A DNA stretch of 64,000 nt from Candidatus Sericytochromatia bacterium (GTDB lineage: Bacteria > Cyanobacteriota > Sericytochromatia > UBA7694 > JACMQJ01), in the NCBI GenBank assembly GCA_026004035.1, contig BPII01000001.1:64312-128311 (forward strand), in the 5' to 3' direction. Positions 9,257 to 18,238 of the stretch are shown here, piece after piece. How positions within the stretch are numbered: the stretch's first letter is position 1; each line of letters opens with the position of its first letter. The translations under genes were made by a program, and so were the position numbers. The notes under the pieces were generated by a model, which had not been told where the DNA came from, ran no database searches, and saw only the letters and a list, made by a program, of their open reading frames with translations.

Positions 9257-11152
9257 TTAAGAAAATATTTCTGATTTCAATTTTTGTATATCTTTTTCTA
9301 TATCTTGACAAATTCCTAATAATGAACTAATAACTTCATTATTACCTTGTAATTTCATAAACATAATATCATTTTTTGCTTCTTGTTTTTGATGATTAAG
9401 AAAGTTTGATTTTACTACTTTTATATAATCTTTTAATAATTTATCTGACTTTATATCTATATCATCCAAAGATAGTATCTGAGATATAATACTTTGTTCT
9501 TTTGATTCTGTAAAATTTTTTAAAAGTTCATTCCAAGTTACAGGTTTCTCTAATGTTGAATTTTCAAAAATAAAATTTTTTATTTTTTCGTGTATTTCAT
9601 CAAAAAATTTTGTATCTTCTAATTTTTCCTTAATGTAATTTATAGCTTTTGATCTTTCAATTAAGAAATATATAATACCTTGTTCAGCTTTTACATATTT
9701 TTTTACTTTATTAAAATTTTCTAGTGTTTTTTGAATAAATAATTTTTTTTGAGGAGTCATGTAAAATTCATTATTAAGTTTTTTAAAGTTAATATTAAAG
9801 TTATTTTTATAATATTCCTCTTTGTTATTTCTATATTTAAGAGAATTTAACCTTTGTCTTATATCAGCTTCTTTAAATTCTAAGGTATTATTTCCAATTT
9901 TAAAATTAATTATTTTATTTATCATTTCATTAACTTGAATAGGATGGTCTATTTTCAAAAGTAATTCTATACATTTATCGAAAACTTCTTTTTTACTTTG
10001 TAAATTATCTACTTGCCAAGAGTTTAGTATTTTAGTTAATTTAAAGTCAAAATATAATTTTTTATTATTTATAACTTCTTGAAATTCTTCTTTACCATTT
10101 TTATTTAAAAACTCATCTACATCTTTAGAATTTGTTATTTCTAAAACATAGAGATCTATATTATCATTTTTAGATAAATCTTTTAATATAGAAAAACTTC
10201 TTTCAATAGCTAATTGACCAGCATTATCAGAATCATAAGCTATTACAATATTCTTTGTATATTTCAATATTTTTTTTCCTTGATTTGGAGTAAGTGCTGT
10301 TCCTAAAGAAGCAATAGTATTCTCAAAACCATGTATATGACATCTAATTACATCAAAATATCCTTCTACTAATATAACATAATCTTTTTTGAGAATATCA
10401 TTTTTAGCAATATCAAGAGAATATAAATTATCACCTTTTGTATATATTAAAGTTTCAGGAGAGTTTATATATTTAGCTTGATTATTTTCTTCTATTATTC
10501 TACCACCAAAAGCAATAGTCTCACCTCTTTCATTTTTTATTGGAAAAATAATTCTGTCTCTAAATCTGTCGTATAATTCACCATTAGATTTTTCTAAAAA
10601 AAGTCCAGATTCTTTTAGTTCTTCATATGAAAAATTTTTTTTTAAATGTAAATAAAGTGAATTCCAGTTATTAGGAGCATAACCAATTTTAAATTTATTT
10701 ATTATATCATTATTAATATTTCTTGAGTTCAAATAATTTATTGCTTTAACTCCATAGTCCTGATGATTAATTATCCATTGATAAAAATCTAAACTTAACT
10801 TGTATATTTCCAATAATTTAGCTTTTACATTAATATATTGATTAGATTTATTTTGTTGATTTATATCAATTCCAATTCTTAATGCTAATGCTTGTAATGC
10901 TTCTTTAAAATCTACTTTGTAATAGTTTTTATAGAACTCAAAAATATTTCCACCAACACCACATCCAAAACATCTAAATATTTGTTTTTGTTGATTTACA
11001 ATAAACGAAGGTGTTTTCTCTTGATGAAATGGACATAATCCTTGATAATTACTTCCAGATTTTCTTAAAACTACATGTTCTGATATTAAATCAAGTATAT
11101 CAATTTTTGATATTATTTCATCTATTATAGAACTATTAGTGTTTATCATCAA
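9257..11152 (-). CDS. dnaG: DNA primase
   Basis: 631 residues, typical for bacterial DnaG. The N-terminal CHC2 zinc finger has C40-x2-H43 and C61-x2-C64 with G-L-C-P-F-H and F-G-C-G. The Toprim core carries V-I-L-V-E-G-Y-F-D-V (~257, catalytic Glu) and A-Y-D-S-D-N-A-G (~307, metal-binding Asp pair). The C-terminal third is the variable helicase-binding region. It makes RNA primers at the replication fork. The pseudouridine synthase follows 8 bp downstream on the same strand; the usual rpoD neighbour is absent. Confidence 0.96.
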   Translation of the reverse strand: MMINTNSSIIDEIISKIDILDLISEHVVLRKSGSNYQGLCPFHQEKTPSFIVNQQKQIFRCFGCGVGGNIFEFYKNYYKVDFKEALQALALRIGIDINQQNKSNQYINVKAKLLEIYKLSLDFYQWIINHQDYGVKAINYLNSRNINNDIINKFKIGYAPNNWNSLYLHLKKNFSYEELKESGLFLEKSNGELYDRFRDRIIFPIKNERGETIAFGGRIIEENNQAKYINSPETLIYTKGDNLYSLDIAKNDILKKDYVILVEGYFDVIRCHIHGFENTIASLGTALTPNQGKKILKYTKNIVIAYDSDNAGQLAIERSFSILKDLSKNDNIDLYVLEITNSKDVDEFLNKNGKEEFQEVINNKKLYFDFKLTKILNSWQVDNLQSKKEVFDKCIELLLKIDHPIQVNEMINKIINFKIGNNTLEFKEADIRQRLNSLKYRNNKEEYYKNNFNINFKKLNNEFYMTPQKKLFIQKTLENFNKVKKYVKAEQGIIYFLIERSKAINYIKEKLEDTKFFDEIHEKIKNFIFENSTLEKPVTWNELLKNFTESKEQSIISQILSLDDIDIKSDKLLKDYIKVVKSNFLNHQKQEAKNDIMFMKLQGNNEVISSLLGICQDIEKDIQKLKSEIFS

Positions 11153-11328
11153 ACATTAAAAATAAAATATGCAATTTTATAAATATAATATTTAATATTT
11201 TAATACAAAAATAATTTACAATTTCTTATTTTTACTATTTTGATTAATATAACTTTAAAAAGATTCTAGTTATTAATATTACTTTAAGAAAAACAATATA
11301 TTTTTTAAATCAACTCATAATTTTATAT

Positions 11329-12801
11329 ATGTATGATTTTATAGTTATTGGAAGTGGTTATGGTGGCTTATCAATAGCTACTTTATTAAGTAATATAGGT
11401 TTATCAATACTTATATTAGAATCACACACAAATATAGGTGGTTGTGCTTCATTTTTTAAGAGAAAAGATTTCTTATTTGATGTAGGAGCAACAACATTAA
11501 GTGGAATAAAGAAAAATCAACCATTAGGTAAATTATTCAATATTTTGGATTTAAAACCAAAACTAAAAAAAATGAATATAGGCATGATTGTATATAAATC
11601 TAATGGAGAAAAAGTAATAAGATATTCACAAAAAGAAAAATGGATACAAGAATGTGAAAAAAAATTTTATGATACTTTAGCAAACTATAAAGGTTTTTGG
11701 AATGAAGTTTATAAAATTGAAAACTTAGCTTGGGACTTAATAGACAAAAATAATAATTTACCGCCAAGATGTTTAAAGGATTTTATAAATTTATCTAGTG
11801 TAAATAATTTAAAGTTTATAAACTTGTTATCTGGTCTTTTTTTTCCATTAAAAAAATTACTAGATAAATATAACATAAAAAATCAAGACTTTATAAATTT
11901 CATAGATAATCAACTTATAATAAGTACTCAAAACAATTATTTAAACTCTCCTTATTTAACATCATGTATGGGATTGGCCTATCCTTCAGAAATCTATTAT
12001 CCTTATGGTGGTATAAATTCAACATTAGAACTTTTATTAAATAAATTTAAAAGTAATGGAGGTAATATTAAGCTTAAGCAAGAAGTTATAAGTATAAAAA
12101 GAAAAAAAGATTTTTATTTAGTTAAAACTAAAAATAAGAGTTATGTATCAAAAGGTATAATATCAAACATACCTATATGGAATATGAAAAATATTACAGA
12201 AGGTCAGATAAAAAAATATTTTGAAAATATATCATATAAATTTGATAAAGCACCAGGAGCTTTTACAATTTATTTTGCAGTAGAGAATAAATTTAATATA
12301 GAATCTTGTTATTATCAAATACATACTGATGAAAAAATACCTTTTTGTACAAGTAATTCTTTTTTTGTATCATTTTCTATGGATGATGACTACTATAAAG
12401 CACCAAAAGGCTATAGAACTATTACTATATCAACTCATACAGATGTTGAAGAATGGCAAAATTTAGATAAAAAGGATTACATTAGTAAAAAATGTTTAAT
12501 CGAATCCTTTATAATGCAAAATTTATACAAAGTATTTCCTGAAATGAAAAATTTAGAAAAACTTTATTTTTTGTCAGGCACACCAAAAACTTTTGAATTT
12601 TTTACAAAAAGATATAAAGGTTTTGTTGGAGGCATACCTCATAGCATAGATAATAATTTTTTATTATTATTACCATCAAATGTAACATCATTTGAAAATT
12701 TATATCTTGTTGGTGATACAGTTTTTCCTGGTCAAGGAATACCTGCTGTTGTTCAAGGTTCTTTAAATGTGCTTTACCATATAGAAAAAAACTTTAAATA
12801 G
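11329..12801 (+). CDS. CrtISO/phytoene-desaturase-like FAD oxidoreductase
   Basis: 490 residues beginning with a dinucleotide-binding motif (I-V-I-G-S-G-Y-G-G-L) and E-S-H-T-N-I-G-G-C-A-S-F, and ending with the family's C-terminal FAD motif L-V-G-D-T-V-F-P-G-Q-G-I-P-A-V-V-Q-G-S. This is the layout of carotenoid isomerases/desaturases (CrtISO, CrtH, CrtI, CrtO). No other carotenoid genes are in the window, so it may act on a carotenoid, on a retinol-like isoprenoid, or have another redox role. The last 8 bp overlap the convergent aldehyde dehydrogenase. Confidence 0.8.
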   Translation: MYDFIVIGSGYGGLSIATLLSNIGLSILILESHTNIGGCASFFKRKDFLFDVGATTLSGIKKNQPLGKLFNILDLKPKLKKMNIGMIVYKSNGEKVIRYSQKEKWIQECEKKFYDTLANYKGFWNEVYKIENLAWDLIDKNNNLPPRCLKDFINLSSVNNLKFINLLSGLFFPLKKLLDKYNIKNQDFINFIDNQLIISTQNNYLNSPYLTSCMGLAYPSEIYYPYGGINSTLELLLNKFKSNGGNIKLKQEVISIKRKKDFYLVKTKNKSYVSKGIISNIPIWNMKNITEGQIKKYFENISYKFDKAPGAFTIYFAVENKFNIESCYYQIHTDEKIPFCTSNSFFVSFSMDDDYYKAPKGYRTITISTHTDVEEWQNLDKKDYISKKCLIESFIMQNLYKVFPEMKNLEKLYFLSGTPKTFEFFTKRYKGFVGGIPHSIDNNFLLLLPSNVTSFENLYLVGDTVFPGQGIPAVVQGSLNVLYHIEKNFK

Positions 12802-14374
12802 TTTTATTTTTTGAGAATTTTTCTAAAAATTTTAAGCTTGATGAAATTTTTGAATCAGAAAACATAAATTTTAAAAAGTTTTCAAACATATCAATTGTAT
12901 TTTGACTATATTTATACCACCAAAACTTTTTAGTATTGTAATTATAATCAACATGAATATGTTTAGGTTGTACAAATTCCATAAATCCAAATTTACCATG
13001 TGTTCTACCTATACCACTTTCTTTATATCCTCCCCATGGTGTTTGACATAAAGCATAAGTTGATAAACAATCATTAATATTTACAGAACCAGCTTGTAGT
13101 TTTGAAGCTATTCTTTTAGCCTTTTCTATATCTTTAGTCCAAATACTAGCTGATAATCCATAAATACTATTATTAGCTTTTTCTATAGCTTCATCATCAT
13201 TTTTAAAAGTCATTATCGGCATAACAGGACCGAAAGTTTCATCAGTAACTATTTTAAAAGAGTCATCAACTTTTGTAAGAACTGTTGGCTTATAAAAATA
13301 ACCTGGTAAATCTAAGTTTCTTTGACCACCTATTAAAATCTTTGCACCTTTACTTTTTGCTTCATTTACATGATTTTCCACAATTTCTAATTGCTGTAAG
13401 CTTATCATAGCTCCTACATCAGTAGTTTTATCAAGCCCTATTCCTTGTTTTAGCATGCTTGTTTTTTTTACAACTTCATAAATAAACTCATCAGCTATAT
13501 CTTCATGAACATATACTCTTTCTATTGAAGCACAAACTTGACCAGAATTTGTAAAAGCTCCCCAAACTGCACCAGAACTAGCATAATCTATATTAACATC
13601 TTTTAAAACTATCATAGGATCTTTACCACCTAATTCAAGTACAACAGGTGTTAAAGTTTTAGCTGCTGTTTCCATTACTTTTTTACCAGTACTAACACTT
13701 CCAGTAAAAACTATTTTATTTAATCCTGATGAAACTAATTGAGAACCTGTTAATCCATGACCTGTTATAACTGAAAAAACACCTTGGGGTAATCCTGATT
13801 CTTTAAATACTTTTTCTATTTCCAAACCTATAAAAGGTGTATGTTCAGAGTGTTTTAATATAACACAATTACCACATGTAAGAGCCATAACTATTTGTCC
13901 CATTGGAATAGAAAATGGAAAATTCCATGGCGATATGATACCAATTACTCCTAAAGGCTCATATTCTATATAACTTTTTTTGTTTAAAAGATTCCATTTT
14001 CCTAAATTTATATTTTCACTAGAAAGAATATTTTCAGAATTTTTAATTACATAATCTATTAGTTCTAATGTAGGCATAATATCAGCAGTTATAGCTTCTA
14101 CAAAAGGTTTTCCATTTTCTTTACTTATTAATTCAGCTATATTATTTAAATTTTTCATTATATAATCACTTACTTTTTTCATATATTTACAACGTTGTTT
14201 TATAGTAAGTGATGCCCACTCTTTAAAAGATTTCTTAGCTTTTTCTACAATTTCTTTTATTTCTTTTTCAGTGGTTACTTCTAATTCACCTATTATTTCT
14301 AAAGTTCCTGGATTTATAGATAATAATTTATTTAGTTTATTAAGAGTTTTCCTATCCTCAAGTAAAAGAGCCAT
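12794..14374 (-). CDS. NAD(P)-dependent aldehyde dehydrogenase
   Basis: About 526 residues of the ALDH superfamily: S-P-W-N-F-P-F-S-I-P (cofactor and oxyanion Asn), V-F-T-G-S-V-S-T-G-K, V-L-E-L-G-G-K-D-P (catalytic Glu) and S-G-Q-V-C-A-S (catalytic Cys). I prefer the ATG at 14374, 7 nt after a GAGGT Shine-Dalgarno, over the ATG four codons upstream that contains that sequence. The C-terminal ~50 residues form an aromatic, basic tail (F-W-W-Y-K-Y) that could associate with a membrane, as in long-chain or class-3 fatty aldehyde dehydrogenases. Succinate-semialdehyde dehydrogenase is an alternative. Confidence 0.9.
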   Translation of the reverse strand: MALLLEDRKTLNKLNKLLSINPGTLEIIGELEVTTEKEIKEIVEKAKKSFKEWASLTIKQRCKYMKKVSDYIMKNLNNIAELISKENGKPFVEAITADIMPTLELIDYVIKNSENILSSENINLGKWNLLNKKSYIEYEPLGVIGIISPWNFPFSIPMGQIVMALTCGNCVILKHSEHTPFIGLEIEKVFKESGLPQGVFSVITGHGLTGSQLVSSGLNKIVFTGSVSTGKKVMETAAKTLTPVVLELGGKDPMIVLKDVNIDYASSGAVWGAFTNSGQVCASIERVYVHEDIADEFIYEVVKKTSMLKQGIGLDKTTDVGAMISLQQLEIVENHVNEAKSKGAKILIGGQRNLDLPGYFYKPTVLTKVDDSFKIVTDETFGPVMPIMTFKNDDEAIEKANNSIYGLSASIWTKDIEKAKRIASKLQAGSVNINDCLSTYALCQTPWGGYKESGIGRTHGKFGFMEFVQPKHIHVDYNYNTKKFWWYKYSQNTIDMFENFLKFMFSDSKISSSLKFLEKFSKNKTI

Positions 14375-14458
14375 TTTATACCTCATAAATGAATTTATAA
14401 GATAAATTATACAATGTTTTCACATTTTATAAAGGCTGATTATAAATTTTCTAAAAAA

Positions 14459-15286
14459 CTAGATAAAATCAGCAAAACTTCTTTCAATTTTTCTAAAGTA
14501 AATGGTTCCTGTTATAATAAATATCGTTGAAATAATTATTGATAAAGTTAATTGTATAGGTAAATATTGACTGTACTTATCTAATAAAATATACCTAAAA
14601 GACTCTATTATACCAGTCATAGGATTTAATGAATATAAGATTATCCATTTATTAGATATGATTTCACTTTTAAATCCAACAGGTGAAATATACAATCCAA
14701 ATTGTATTAAAAAAGGTATTAAATGTTTGAAATCTTTATATTTAGTATTTAATGCTGATAACCAAATACCAAAACCTAAAGAGCAAAAAATTGTAAGTAA
14801 TATTAAAACAGGTAGTAATAATATTTTCAATGATGGTAAATATTCATACCAAAACATTAATATTATTAAAATTGAAAAAGAAATTAAAAAATCTATTAAA
14901 CATACAAGAACAGTACTTAATGGTATTATTAATCTTGGAAAATATACTTTTGTAATCATATTTGCATTAGAAATTACACTAGAACTAGCTTCACTTATAA
15001 TTGAAGAAAATAATTGCCAAGGTATCATTCCTGAAAATACTAATAAAGAATATGGTATATTATCAGAAGGTAACTTTGCTATTTTGCCAAAAACTATTGT
15101 AAATATTATCATAATTATAAGTGGTCTTATAATTGCCCAAGCTACACCTATAGCAGTTTGTTTATATCTAACTAAAAAATCTCTTAATGAAAGAAAATAT
15201 AGTAATTCTCTATAATCCCAAATTTCTTTCCAATATTTTTTTATACTCTTATTTGGTTCTATTATTATATCAAATTCTTCATCCAT
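14459..15286 (-). CDS. ABC-2 type polysaccharide/O-antigen export permease (Wzm/TagG-like)
   Basis: 275 residues with about six hydrophobic segments. The N-terminal R-D-F-L-V-R-Y-K-Q-T-A-I-G-V-A-W-A stretch and the V-F-S-G-M-I-P-W-Q-L-F segment are hallmarks of lipopolysaccharide, teichoic acid or O-antigen ABC exporter permeases. It would form the membrane channel for a lipid-linked glycan and needs a Wzt/TagH-type ATPase. None is adjacent; a fitting one lies 40 kb away at 55 kb. Its ATG overlaps the end of the glutaredoxin gene by 8 bp, so the two are co-transcribed. Confidence 0.88.
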   Translation of the reverse strand: MDEEFDIIIEPNKSIKKYWKEIWDYRELLYFLSLRDFLVRYKQTAIGVAWAIIRPLIIMIIFTIVFGKIAKLPSDNIPYSLLVFSGMIPWQLFSSIISEASSSVISNANMITKVYFPRLIIPLSTVLVCLIDFLISFSILIILMFWYEYLPSLKILLLPVLILLTIFCSLGFGIWLSALNTKYKDFKHLIPFLIQFGLYISPVGFKSEIISNKWIILYSLNPMTGIIESFRYILLDKYSQYLPIQLTLSIIISTIFIITGTIYFRKIERSFADFI

Positions 15287-15557
15287 TTTTTTTGTATTCT
15301 ACTTCTAATAATTTATCTAACTCTCCTTTATTGTCTAATTCACATAAATCATCATAACCACCTATTGGTATATCATTAATGAATATTTGTGGTACAGTCA
15401 TTCTCCCTGATTTTTCCTTAACATATTCTTGTAAATTAACATCATAAGTAATATCTATTTCTTCAAATTGAACATTTTTTTTATTTAATAAATTCTTTGC
15501 CCATGCACAATAGGGACAATATGATTTTTTATACATTATTACTTTTGCTTTTGTCAT
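15279..15557 (-). CDS. grxC: Dithiol glutaredoxin
   Basis: 92 residues, glutaredoxin length and fold. The active site C14-P-Y-C17 sits in K-K-S-Y-C-P-Y-C-A-W-A, followed by the T-V-P-Q-I-F-I cis-proline loop and G-G-Y-D-D-L (glutathione-binding G-G-x-D). It reduces disulfides or glutathionylated proteins in the cytoplasm. The gene starts the short operon with the ABC permease. It differs from the monothiol CGFS glutaredoxin at 31.2 kb. Confidence 0.92.
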   Translation of the reverse strand: MTKAKVIMYKKSYCPYCAWAKNLLNKKNVQFEEIDITYDVNLQEYVKEKSGRMTVPQIFINDIPIGGYDDLCELDNKGELDKLLEVEYKKNG

Positions 15558-15628
15558 ATTTAATAAAACTAAAAATATACATTACATAATAAGTATATGA
15601 TGTTTTACTGAAAATTTTAAAATTATAT

Positions 15629-15663
15629 ATAATTTTTCACTCGAAATGCAACACTTACCAATT
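15629..15663. repeat. Left arm of a perfect 35-bp inverted repeat
   Basis: These 35 bases are the exact reverse complement of 18146-18180. The core is TTCACTCGAAATGCAACAC, noticeably richer in GC than its surroundings. The two arms enclose the nuclease stub and the ceramidase-like gene. The stop codon of the nuclease stub touches this arm, as expected if the arm belongs to the end of the same mobile element. Confidence 0.85.
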
Positions 15664-15872
15664 TAATTTGAGGTTTTACTACTAGACACAACTTTCTTGA
15701 AAACTCTCTTAAATGATCTGTGATCTGTCTTTTTGAATGTTAAATCTACTACTTTATGTTCATTTTCTAATAAACTATTTAGAAAGTCTATTATTAAATC
15801 TTTATTTGCTTCCTCTCCAAATAGTTTCTTAAAGCCAAAGTCTGTAAAGGGATTTATATATCTCTCTTTCAT
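15663..15872 (-). pseudogene. Rpn/PD-(D/E)XK nuclease family transposase, N-terminal stub
   Basis: Only 69 codons remain of a family normally about 300 residues long. The first ~50 residues match the invariant start of Rpn-type recombination-promoting nucleases/putative transposases: M-K-E-R-Y-I-N-P-F-T-D-F-G-F-K-K-L-F-G, then N-K-D-L-I-I-D-F-L-N-S-L-L. The frame then leaves the family (F-K-R-V-F-K-K-V-V-S-S-S-K) and stops at the inverted repeat. The catalytic nuclease residues, which lie further downstream in intact members, are missing, so this copy cannot be active. Confidence 0.75.
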
Positions 15873-15981
15873 AATAAATCAATAATAATTCTATAAAATA
15901 TTATATAATTTTCACGAAGAAATTAATAGCTAGTGATTTTTAATTTAATTTATCAAGAAGTCTAATAATTCTATAACACTT

Positions 15982-17718
15982 CTAAGGAGTTGAAGCAACT
16001 AGAATAAATGATCTTTTTAACAAATCTTTTTTTGAAAAGTAGTGTGGTTCTTCTTCTGACAATATTCTTCTTTCACTAACAGGTTTTAAAAGTTCATAAC
16101 ACATTTCAGCTATTTTTGTTTGATAAGCTGCTAAAGTCCATTTTCCAAAATGAGTAGTTCCTCCTTCATATAATTGTTCCTGATATTCTTCAAAGGTTGT
16201 AACATATCCAGCATAACCATTTGTATAACAAGAAAGTATTATTTTTTTTACTCCTCTTTTACTTAATATAGATAATGCAGTTTTTTTTAATCTTTTGCCT
16301 GCTGTAGTTGTAAATTCAGCTGGTAATCCAATAATAGCTACGGAATCTATTATAAATATTTGAAGAGGTAATATATTTGGTGTCCAAGGTTGCCATCCTA
16401 TAGAATTTGTTTCATATAAATTACGCATATAAGCAATTATTGGATCAGCTTTATCAGGTATAATTAAATTTTTTAGATCTTTAGTTCCTAATACTTTATG
16501 TTCTTGCATTTCAACTATTATTAGTTTATTACCATGGGTTTCCTTTTTCATTTTTATATTTTTCCTATATTCAACTCTTACTTGAGAAAGAAGTTTTTCT
16601 ATAAAACTAGAAGTGCTTGTTAATAAGCTTAATGCAAATCCTATTTCTGGACTTATTCCTGGTCCTTCAGCAGTTCCCAATAGAGAACTAACTCCTAATG
16701 TTGCTTTACCTGTTCTTTGATTTTTCAAGTTATTTGAAAAAATAGGATTAACTTCTATGTCTGAAAAATCAAAGTAATAATGTATGTAATCTATATCATC
16801 TTTTAATTCTATTTGATTTTTTTCATCAAAGAAAATTTCTTTAGCTTTATCTGATTGTATTAGACCATTAAATTTTGCACTTTTAAAATCATCTTCATAC
16901 TCACCTCTACAATATTTCATGCCTTCAAAATATTGAAAATTAGGACTTACATCACCACAAGCACCTTGAGTAAAAGCAGCCACAAAATTATTATTCATAA
17001 ATTTATTTTTTATATAATTTTCAAAATCATTAGCAGCATAACCTTTATTATCAGAGTTTATTAAATAATTATCATTATGAACACTTGTACAATGAACAGC
17101 AAAAGAATTAATCATTCCAACAGGTTTATTGTCTAAATCAGTTATTTTTAATAAACTCATTTTTCTATCAACAGCTAAATGTCTATTAGAAAAACTAAAT
17201 TTTTCAACATCAGGATTTTTATTATATGCTGCAATAGAACGATTAAAAGCAACTCTTTTTTCAGGCTCTATAATACCACTATTGAAATATATTTTGGCAT
17301 CTTGTAAATTTTTATATGCATTTACAATAGATTCTATAACGCCATTTACATATTTTTCATAAACTTCAAAAGAAAAACCTGGATTTGTTATATTGTAAAT
17401 TAAATAATGAGAATGCCCACCGGGTGCACTGTGAGTATGAGTTGCATTTATCATTAAATTATCTTCAGTTATTTCTATGTAAGGATATAATTTATTTAAT
17501 TTTTTTACTACACCTTGTTTTAAAGCTATTGTGCAAAATATTATTTCAACACAAACAAAAGCAAGTAATTTATTATTTTTTTTAATAATAAAAGCTCTTG
17601 ATTTTAGAGGAGTAGAAGCACCAAGAACAATATTTGTTCCAAGCTTGCCCCAACCTAACATTCCTATTCCATTTATATTTGGAGTTATATCACTTATAGC
17701 AACACCTACTTTTAACAT
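15982..17718 (-). CDS. Neutral/alkaline ceramidase-like amidohydrolase
   Basis: 578 residues resembling the catalytic N-terminal domain of neutral ceramidases, which cleave N-acyl-sphingosine. Visible elements: the start G-V-A-I-S-D-I-T-P, zinc-ligand region N-A-T-H-T-H-S-A-P-G-G (H94/H96), A-V-H-C-T-S with D-N-K-G-Y-A (second zinc His), G-A-C-G-D-V-S-P-N (catalytic Ser), and N-G-Y-A-G-Y-V-T-T-F-E-E-Y (zinc Tyr). Secreted ceramidases are longer, with a signal peptide and a C-terminal beta domain; both are missing here, so it may act in the cytoplasm. A GAGG Shine-Dalgarno precedes the ATG. It lies inside the 35-bp inverted repeat, suggesting transfer. Confidence 0.82.
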   Translation of the reverse strand: MLKVGVAISDITPNINGIGMLGWGKLGTNIVLGASTPLKSRAFIIKKNNKLLAFVCVEIIFCTIALKQGVVKKLNKLYPYIEITEDNLMINATHTHSAPGGHSHYLIYNITNPGFSFEVYEKYVNGVIESIVNAYKNLQDAKIYFNSGIIEPEKRVAFNRSIAAYNKNPDVEKFSFSNRHLAVDRKMSLLKITDLDNKPVGMINSFAVHCTSVHNDNYLINSDNKGYAANDFENYIKNKFMNNNFVAAFTQGACGDVSPNFQYFEGMKYCRGEYEDDFKSAKFNGLIQSDKAKEIFFDEKNQIELKDDIDYIHYYFDFSDIEVNPIFSNNLKNQRTGKATLGVSSLLGTAEGPGISPEIGFALSLLTSTSSFIEKLLSQVRVEYRKNIKMKKETHGNKLIIVEMQEHKVLGTKDLKNLIIPDKADPIIAYMRNLYETNSIGWQPWTPNILPLQIFIIDSVAIIGLPAEFTTTAGKRLKKTALSILSKRGVKKIILSCYTNGYAGYVTTFEEYQEQLYEGGTTHFGKWTLAAYQTKIAEMCYELLKPVSERRILSEEEPHYFSKKDLLKRSFILVASTP

Positions 17719-17809
17719 TTAAAGCCTCAAAATAACTAATAAAATTATATTGAAAAATAGTAAATTTACATTGAATTAAATATAATTTTTTATTGTTTCT
17801 CATAATTAT

Positions 17810-18001
17810 TTACATATTTTTTGTAAAAGATGTTATAATGATTTTTATACTTGTAAGGTTCTTATGAAAAGAAAAAAATAATAAATTTATTTTTATCTTC
17901 ATTGTATCAATTAGAAATGTCTCTGAAAGAATTTTTTTAAAAGGTGGTTCATATATAGACTCATCTAATTCAGGATTATTTTTATTAAACTCCGTATACA
18001 T
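17810..18001 (-). CDS. Short unidentified reading frame, probable fragment
   Basis: 63 codons on the minus strand, inside the inverted-repeat island and upstream of the ceramidase-like gene. The first ~33 residues (M-Y-T-E-F-N-K-N-N-P-E-L-D-E-S then P-P-F-K-K-I-L) have a protein-like composition. The rest is low-complexity and looks like read-through of AT-rich DNA. I recognise no family. It could be the truncated start of a gene lost during insertion, or noise. The remainder of 17719-18145 shows only AT-rich sequence with short TAATTAATC-like repeats around 18013-18050. Confidence 0.25.
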   Translation of the reverse strand: MYTEFNKNNPELDESIYEPPFKKILSETFLIDTMKIKINLLFFSFHKNLTSIKIIITSFTKNM

Positions 18002-18145
18002 TAGAATTAATTATTCCATCCTAATTAATCCTGATTAATCATAATTAATACTAAAAAAGTGTTGTATTTTAGTGAAATACTAATATGTAAAGTAATGTAA
18101 ATATTTCACTGTATGGCTAAAACTATTGTCATATCTAATTTGTAA

Positions 18146-18180
18146 AATTGGTAAGTGTTGCATTTCGAGTGAAAAATTAT
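18146..18180. repeat. Right arm of the perfect 35-bp inverted repeat
   Basis: Exact reverse complement of 15629-15663. A diverged partial copy (GTGTTGTATTTTAGTGAAAT) lies just upstream near 18060-18080, as if two element ends were stacked here. The enclosed segment is about 2.5 kb. Confidence 0.85.
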
Positions 18181-18238
18181 ACTTCATATTAATTTATTTT
18201 TTTTATAAATAAAACAAATAGATTATATAATATTTTAA

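Noticed and set aside
14658..15215. 185-codon plus-strand reading frame antisense to the ABC permease
   Set aside because: It is the complement of a clear membrane-protein gene. Its composition mirrors that gene and it has no ribosome site or family match.
18013..18050. Short TAATTAATC-like repeats as iterons or an origin
   Set aside because: Only a few imperfect copies in very AT-rich DNA, and no replication initiator gene nearby.
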